Origin: Distichodus sexfasciatus
Taxonomy: Eukaryota > Chordata > Actinopteri > Characiformes > Distichodontidae
Direction of reading: 5' to 3'
DNA: 64,000 nt
Assembly (NCBI GenBank): GCA_032718565.1
Contig: JAVGVS010000189.1
Coordinates: 1-64,000 of the forward strand
Shown here piece by piece: positions 58,001 to 64,000 of the stretch; position 1 is the stretch's first letter, and the number at the start of each line of letters is the position of its first letter. Both the position numbers and the translations under genes were made by a program. The notes below the pieces were generated by a model that worked only from the letters and a program-made list of their open reading frames with translations, searched no databases and had not been told where the DNA came from.

Positions 58001-61000
58001 ATTTTCTCAAACACACACACTCACACACCTCCACACTAACACACATACACACATAATTTTCCTTCGTGTCTCATGTGTGCTGTCTGTTTTAGGCAGAAGC
58101 TAACATTGCTCAGAGAAATGCTGGCAGGCTGTGGAGCAGGTACATGCCAGGTCAGTTAAAACGCACACACATACACTGTGCATCTGCTTTACACTTCACA
58201 ATGAGACCAGCTATTCTCTCCGAGATATGCTATTATTATTATTATTATTATTATTATATTCTGACTTTACGTTCTGGTGTGTTGGTCATCCGGCTCTGTA
58301 TTTATTCATCTTAATGTCATTAGTGCCTTCCACACAGTGCAGGTCACATGAGCTCCTGTGAGTCAGCCCCACATGATTGGATTCCTGGTCAGTGAATTAG
58401 ACAGTAGCCACTCTGGATTAAATGATGGGATTAACATAGTGGATGGCGTTCAGAGATTAGCCTTCATTGACCACATGCTCTTCCTCCACACGGGTGTGCG
58501 CTACACATAATCCCATCAACCTGAGACTGACTTGTCAGGCCCTGAGGTGAGAGCAGAGGAGAGGGACTTATAAAATGAAGGCTGTACATGTACTTCCATT
58601 AAAACCCAAAGCTGTTTTTAATTTAATGGATTAATAATTGGTATAAATCTCTCAGACTTGGTAGCTGCATTTGCTTGACTTTGTATGTATGAGAACGTTA
58701 TTCTGTTTATTTTATTTTTAGTTAATCCACGGTTTTATTGGGAAATGATCATAAGCTTTCATTGTCTTACTTATTTTGGATTCTCTGTATGTGTTGATAG
58801 CTTTCTAAACCTTTACACACATGGCTTTCACTTTAGTGGACACAGGTTTTGTCTTGAGGACTCAGTGACTTCAGTAATACATGCACAAAAGGGCTGTTAG
58901 TCTTGGCTTGACAGAAATTCTCATTGTCGTTGTGAGTTGTAGACTGAATGAATCTACAAAAAATGGTTACATATTAACTGCATAGACCAACAAAGATTGG
59001 GGTGCTGGTGGTGGTCTAGTGGTATAGGACACGTGCCTACCATTACACACCTTTACAAACATTGCCAAAATAAAAGTCAGAAGTAAGCATGAAAACTAGT
59101 GGGTTAGTGCTTTTTTAAAATAATAAAAATGAAGTATGAGAAGTAGTTAGTCTCTCCTGGGTACTCTGTGAAGAGGTGAGTCTTCAGAAGGCATTTGAAG
59201 ACAGCAAGGGACTCTGCAGTCATGAAAGCAAGATAGGCTCATGATTGTGACCTATTTATACACATATTCATTTTTTCACATTCTAAAAAAATTTCGATAT
59301 GTGAAGGATGAAAGAGTTTAAGATGTTTTTAAACTGGCACCAAAAATGGAACTGTCAGTAGGAGGCTGAGATTTGGACATTGTTGTCACTGAGGTGGACT
59401 GTTCACACAGCTTAAGAGAAGGTTGTGTACAGCAGCAGCCTTTAATGGGCTGCTGCTACTGGAGTGTTAGTGCTCGGGTTCCACGCTTTCCTGCAGTCCT
59501 TGCTGTTACCTCCTCAGGAGAGAATACATGACAGCATAATAACTCTTCATAATTTGCTCTTTTTGTATTAGTATTAATTCAGCATTAATATGTATTATTA
59601 GATGATATGGTATCATAGTAGATACTGTGATTGAACAGATATTTTAAGTAGATGTGAGGCTTGTTTTGCTACTAGTGGCGTGGGACTTACAGAGACACAC
59701 TTATTTTACTTTAGTTTCAAAGGAATATATCCGGGGGCCTCACATTGAGAACTTCCCTGTGTCGGCCATAGGGCCTTTCTGTGTGGAGTTTGCATGCTCT
59801 CCCTGTGTTTGCGTGGGTTTTTTCTGGGTGCTTCGGTTTCCTCCCGCAATCCAAAAGCATACACTATGGGTTGATTGACGAATCTAAATTGGCCCTGTGA
59901 GGTGTGACTGTGAGTGTGATTGTGTGTTCGTGTGACGTGCGATGTGTTGGCGCCTGCCCATGGTTGGTCCCCACCTCGCGTCTGTAATCCCTCCAGTCCC
60001 CACCACCCCGATAGGAATTAAGCGGTTCAGAAAATGAATGAATGATATGAATGAGACATACATCCAACAGCAGGATGTTTAGTTTCAAGTCAGGCAAATG
60101 AAACTCAAAAGTCATGCCTCACCTTTTTTGCTTGTTGATACAAATGAAAACTTGCCTGGTTTTCATTTTCCTTAGCTAATCTACAAGAGAAATGATCATT
60201 TACACAGATGAAAGGTTCTTGGTCCTTGTCCAGTACAGATTAGTTTACACTCTGTCTGTGATGTAAAAAAAAATGTTCCAGGTTTTATTATCGCTATTTA
60301 TATTCTCTATAAAATAGAACCATTTAAAAGTAGTTTCTACTTTGTCTTTTAAATGCTTTTTATCTGTGGATCCTTGGCAGGTCATTGTGACAACACCAAT
60401 GGAGATGCTGAAAATCCAGCTGCAAGACGCTGGGAGAATCGGTGAGACTGAGCAGGACAAAGTCAGCTTGATGTAGTGAGACAGAGGCAGAGAGAATAGG
60501 GCAAAGAAGGGAATGATGAAAGATGCATAGTCATCTATAGATTATTAAACACTGCCCTCAAGTGGCCATTGTCATATATTGCATCTTTTTCAAGCCAGAA
60601 ATGGTTGTAATTGTTGTAAATGAAAGATCCTGTAAAGTTGGGCTAAAAATGTAATGCTTCAATAGATAACTAGTAACACTAACATTTAGGTAGTCTATAT
60701 GGGTAATTTAAATCATAAAAAGGTAGATGTATAAGCTATATTAATCCTGTGTTTGTGTCCTCAGCTGCCCAGAGAAAGCTGATGCCGCAGACAGTGACCC
60801 CTGGTGGTCCGGTGGAGGTAAAATCTCCCACTGCCATGCAGATAACACGGGACCTGCTTAGGGAAAAAGGCATTGCTGGACTTTATAAAGGGCTTGGGGC
60901 AACACTGCTCAGGTAATACACACACTGCAGCTACACCCAACCCATTAGTAAGCAAAAGCAAGTAATTTGGAACTTTACTAAAGACTTGAACGTCTAAAGA

Positions 61001-63216
61001 AAAATCCTCTAGAGGTCTTGCTCTAACAAACAAATTGCCCTTTATGTTGGCCAAAATAATCTGACAAATCTCAGGTTTTCCAATATTTAACAACCTCACA
61101 GCCATCTACAAACCCGCACTTGCACACAGGTAACTCTCTTTTCTCCCCCGTTTCTCTTTCTCCGCAGGGATGTTCCTTTCTCTGTCATTTACTTCCCGCT
61201 GTTTGCTAACTTGAATAACCTTGGAAAGAGGGGTTCGGATGGACCTGCACCCTTCTACGTCTCCTTCATATCAGGCTGCATTGCTGGCAGCACAGCCGCT
61301 GTGGCAGTCAATCCTGTAGATGGTGAGTAGCAGAACGGGAAAGGACAGGCCAAAGGAGAAGGGCCATGACTAATATTTTGATGACAGTAACCTGCCACCA
61401 TATATTTAAGATAAGTCCTGGAGCATTGCAATCATACTCTGTCTATAAAATAGATTTGTAGATTTGACTAGGCTGGACTGTTAGTGTAATGGTCCATAGG
61501 AACAAATCTGGACAAAATAAGAAAACGAATGATGAATTCATTTAAATTTACAGCATTTAGCAGATGCTCTTATCAAGAGCGACTTACGACAGTGCTTTGT
61601 AGTCCACAACTGTTCTTTGATCTGTAAAGCTATGTTTAAAATCAACAACTGTCATTAAAACCAAGTTACCACCGACTAAGTTATATACTTTAACAAAAAT
61701 GTGTTAGAGAAAAGTGAAAGTTCACAAACAAATGTTAGTGTTTATTTGTGTTTTTGTTTTTTTTGTTTTTTAGGGAAAAAAGCAACATAAACAGTAAATA
61801 TGAGGGGTGGTTAGTCCCCTAGATACTTCAGTTCAGTTCAATGCACATTAGAAATTAAATCTGAAGCATGAATCTTTATCAGTTCATGAACATGCAGCAT
61901 TACATAAATTATTATTATTATTCCATACTACCTTCTATACATTTTAATGCAGCTCAAAGTGTTTTACAAATGCATAAAATACTTTAAAAAGCATAAGAAA
62001 AAGCAAATGGCAAAGCAATTAAATTTTTTAAGTCAAAGTAAACTTTGTCCTCACAACTATGTACACGTACGTGGCTCCGGGTTCTACAGTATGAACAGAT
62101 AAGGCGCATAAGTAAGGAAAATATATAAATCTATAAATACAAATAAGTCACACAGAATAGCTATATATGTAGTCTATAAACTTTTCACTTTAAACTAGAG
62201 GTAGGAAAAAGAGGCTGTGCAATAGTTACTTCCATAATTCAACTACAATTGTGGTTCTGAAATTTTGTAAAATCACAGAGAATATTTTAAAATGCTCTAA
62301 AATAAAAATAACTAAAACTACATATAAAATGCAAAAACATATGTACTAATGTGTGTGTGTTGGTGTGTATGTCAGTAATAAAAACCAGGTTACAATCGCT
62401 GACACGTGGCAGTCAGGAGGACACCTACAGTGGAGTGACAGACTGCATCAGGTGACTTCACTCTTTCCTTTCTCATTGGCTAATGAGGGTGACCTTACCC
62501 CCTTGTATATGCTCTGTGATGGTACACCATGTTAACAGAACAAAGGTCAGCGCTACTCAGCTAATCGTTCAGGTTCCTTGATATCGAATGTTTTCCAGTT
62601 AAGTCTGCAGTGTCGTTTTTGACCCTGTTTCATCATAGTCAATATTATTTCCAAATGTACTGCGCCTCAAGGTGACTCCCGTAAGACAAACAGATTTCTA
62701 AGATTAATTATAGGAGACACAGTTTTACCTTGAGCTAACAAATAAGGGAAGCTTACAAATCCCAAATTCAGTCATTTTCATTGCTTATTAGTCTCTTTTA
62801 GGTATAATTTTTTAAATGATATTGACTTTATAAAAATATCTTTGAATAGGAGAAAACAAATAAACTTCAGAAATATTTGACTAAATAATGAAATGAAAAC
62901 ATGAGATTTGTATAATTTTTCTGATTTTGTAAGGACATTATTGTGTGTCTGGACTGGTCCTAATAGATAAAAAAGCTTTTATATAAATGCTCCAAATTTT
63001 AAAAAGTATAAGCGGCGTTACCTGATCTTCTAACTTCTGATCCCTGCCTTTTAACTACACAGGAAGATTCTCCGCCATGAGGGGCCCACAGCCTTCCTGA
63101 AGGGAGCCTACTGCCGCGCTCTAGTCATTGCTCCACTCTTCGGCATCGCCCAGGTGGTCTACTTCCTGGGTGTGGGTGAATACATCCTCAGCTTTCTCCC
63201 CAAAAGGAATAATTAA
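55035..63216 (+). CDS. slc25a22: Mitochondrial glutamate carrier 1 (SLC25A22)
   Basis: SLC25A22 (GC1) imports glutamate with a proton across the inner mitochondrial membrane. Ten coding exons assemble in phase: 55035-55054, 55152-55277, 55383-55438, 57020-57110, 58093-58150, 60381-60441, 60765-60912, 61168-61322, 62376-62451 and 63063-63216. Total 945 nt, 314 aa (human 323). All three mitochondrial-carrier repeats are present with signature motifs: PIDLAKTRLQ in repeat 1, PMEMLKIQLQ in repeat 2 and PVDVIKTRLQ in repeat 3. GMYRGAAVNL, GLYKGLGATLL and FLKGAYCRALVI complete the repeats. The start gives [20 protein letters not shown]. The loop in exon 7 (LMPQTVTPGG) is shorter than in human, which accounts for most of the length difference. 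The frame is intact. Introns contain L2 and SINE pieces and a (TTA)n tract. SLC25A18 is a close paralogue, but synteny with pidd1 and pnpla2 supports slc25a22. Confidence 0.93.
55890..56600 (+). mobile_element. LINE (L2-like) 3' end in slc25a22 intron 3
   Basis: The plus-strand frame 55895-56149 reads LPRLQDLYESRTLRRARRIV then LFQTLPSGRRLRSIKTKSSR. This is the extreme C terminus of ORF2 in fish L2-type LINEs (LxxLYxSR...LPSGRRYR). The 3' UTR follows, and its end ('gtacagcaatatctacattt' to 'tattttgtacataaa') resembles 5550-5605. The copy is 5'-truncated. Confidence 0.7.
58216..58258. repeat. (TTA)n microsatellite in slc25a22 intron 5
   Basis: About 13 ATT units. Confidence 0.9.
59725..60050 (+). 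mobile_element. Family B SINE-like repeat in slc25a22 intron 5
   Basis: 'gtgtggagtttgcatgctct', 'tcggtttcctcccgcaatcc', 'gaatctaaattggccctgtg' and 'ttaagcggttcagaaaatga' match the copy at 29350-29700. The tRNA-like head is damaged. It ends in (GAAT)n. Confidence 0.8.
61550..61605 (-). mobile_element. SINE 3' fragment in slc25a22 intron 8
   Basis: 'tttacagcatttagcagatg' + 'ctcttatcaagagcgactta' is the conserved SINE 3' motif seen complete at 43660-43866. Only this part is present. Confidence 0.55.
62028..62085 (-). mobile_element. L2-type LINE 3' tail in slc25a22 intron 8
   Basis: The minus strand reads 'ggagccacgtacgtgtacat' and 'gaggacaaagtttactttga', matching the tails at 25425 and 44695. 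Confidence 0.6.
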
Positions 63217-63765
63217 ACCAATCCAGCTTTCTGCCTACACTCGCCACACCGCCCTGGTCAGACCCTGACCTCCTTCTGCTCAACCCATCCATCACCTTCT
63301 TCATCCCAGCTGCTGCTGTTGCCCGGAAAACAGAAGCAGATGATGATGACGTGGGGACCTCTTAACGTGTTTTCATTTGTACTTTTTATTTTGTGAGCTT
63401 CTTTGGTTTAAAGTGGTCACATATTTCTATATGAATGTGGCAGTCATGGAGTTCAGAGGAGAAGCAGTTTGCCTAGTTGCCTGAGTTGGCCGCTTAGTCC
63501 TCGACCGAGTCTGCGACCGCGAAATGTTCTCTTTCGTGAGCTTTAAAATCGAGCTGTCATAGTTTTACTGCTAAGACGTGTGACGGAAATTCACGCTGAT
63601 GTCTTTTTTGACTTGAAAATCTTGATTGTTTGGGTCTGACAATCTGAAAAGAACAGTGACCTTGTTGGGACAACGGGTTAGGTACGGTTTTAGTCTTAGG
63701 TATTACTTACCGACAAAAGAGAGGTAATTAATTTAAGTTTTAGCGAACCTCAGCTTGAATATTAT
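63217..63765 (+). other. slc25a22 3' untranslated region (inferred)
   Basis: The sequence after the stop codon has no repeat signature until 63766 and is presumably transcribed. No canonical AATAAA was noted before the element at 63766; candidates at 63899 and 63955 lie inside that element. Confidence 0.4.
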
Positions 63766-64000
63766 TAGGGATGCACCGATACCGGTACCGATACCACCCC
63801 CCGTACAGTTACTCGTACTCTGAACAAAATTCCCTGATACCTACTACCGATACCACATGTGGAAGATATGATGTAGTTATATTCATCGCCACTTGCCAAA
63901 TAAACTGTAAACTGTGCAGAGATAAAAATTGTAAGCCGTCTGGAGGTACTTTAAAATAAATGATGACAGCAGCAAAGCAGACTAATATTTTAATATTTAA
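63766..64000. mobile_element. Left edge of a hAT-like element, cut by the window end
   Basis: 'ttagggatgcaccgatacc' and 'ggtaccgataccac' form a recognisable fish element start with internal 'ccgatacc' repeats and a short palindrome around 'ccggtacc'. The right end lies outside the window. Assignment is by resemblance only. Confidence 0.45.

Noticed and set aside
58998..59040. Full SINE insertion
   Set aside because: Only the tRNA-like head 'ggtggtctagtggtatagga' is visible; no body or tail follows.

Overview
The window is vertebrate nuclear DNA, almost certainly from a ray-finned (teleost) fish. Coding sequence is broken by GT-AG introns. Intergenic and intronic DNA is packed with fish-type repeats: tRNA-derived SINEs, L2- and Tx1-type LINE pieces, Tc1, hAT-like and Harbinger-like elements, and many microsatellites. 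No prokaryotic features are present.

Three host genes can be assembled exon by exon. pnpla2 (adipose triglyceride lipase, minus strand, 18990-25854, 9 coding exons, 498 aa) lies head-to-head with pidd1 (p53-induced death domain protein, plus strand, 31586-41358, 15 coding exons, about 915 aa). slc25a22 (mitochondrial glutamate carrier, plus strand, 55035-63216, 10 coding exons, 314 aa) follows pidd1 in the same direction. This is the order and orientation of the human 11p15.5 block PNPLA2-RPLP2-PIDD1-SLC25A22, except that no rplp2 could be recognised between pnpla2 and pidd1. The proteins belong to separate pathways (lipid-droplet lipolysis, PIDDosome/caspase-2 signalling, mitochondrial glutamate import), so the shared neighbourhood is conserved synteny, not an operon. 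CpG-rich probable promoter regions sit at about 25.86-26.4 kb (pnpla2), 30.69-30.93 kb (pidd1) and 42.06-43.0 kb (possibly a distal slc25a22 start).

The first 18 kb is repeat-rich. It holds a degenerate telomere-like repeat (1-480), a two-exon CCDC106-like coding fragment (1117-2548), tandem repeats (2.99-4.05 kb), a Harbinger-like element with a TTA target duplication (4174-4938), a large inverted-repeat structure (about 5.3-10.1 kb) interrupted by a Tx1/Kibi-like LINE lying between two (TC)n tracts, and four consecutive terminal-inverted-repeat elements (10.46-15.2 kb). One of these has a perfect 8-bp target duplication and another carries a THAP-like fragment. A decayed integrase gene of GIN1/KRBA2 type (about 15.4-18.0 kb) is split by another insertion, and a short LINE reverse transcriptase fragment follows.

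Between pidd1 and slc25a22 (41.4-55 kb) lie the CpG-rich region, a Tc1 transposase copy, an internally deleted Tc1 derivative in the opposite orientation, a long (TA)n tract, a duplicated 300-bp repeat, and a 1.8-kb element (52364-54152) made of tandem 340-bp-class repeats plus a GCTAGCAT/TTAGCAT minisatellite. The most unusual signals are the palindromic 5.3-10.1 kb region with its (TC)n-flanked LINE, the split integrase gene, and the nest of terminal-inverted-repeat elements.
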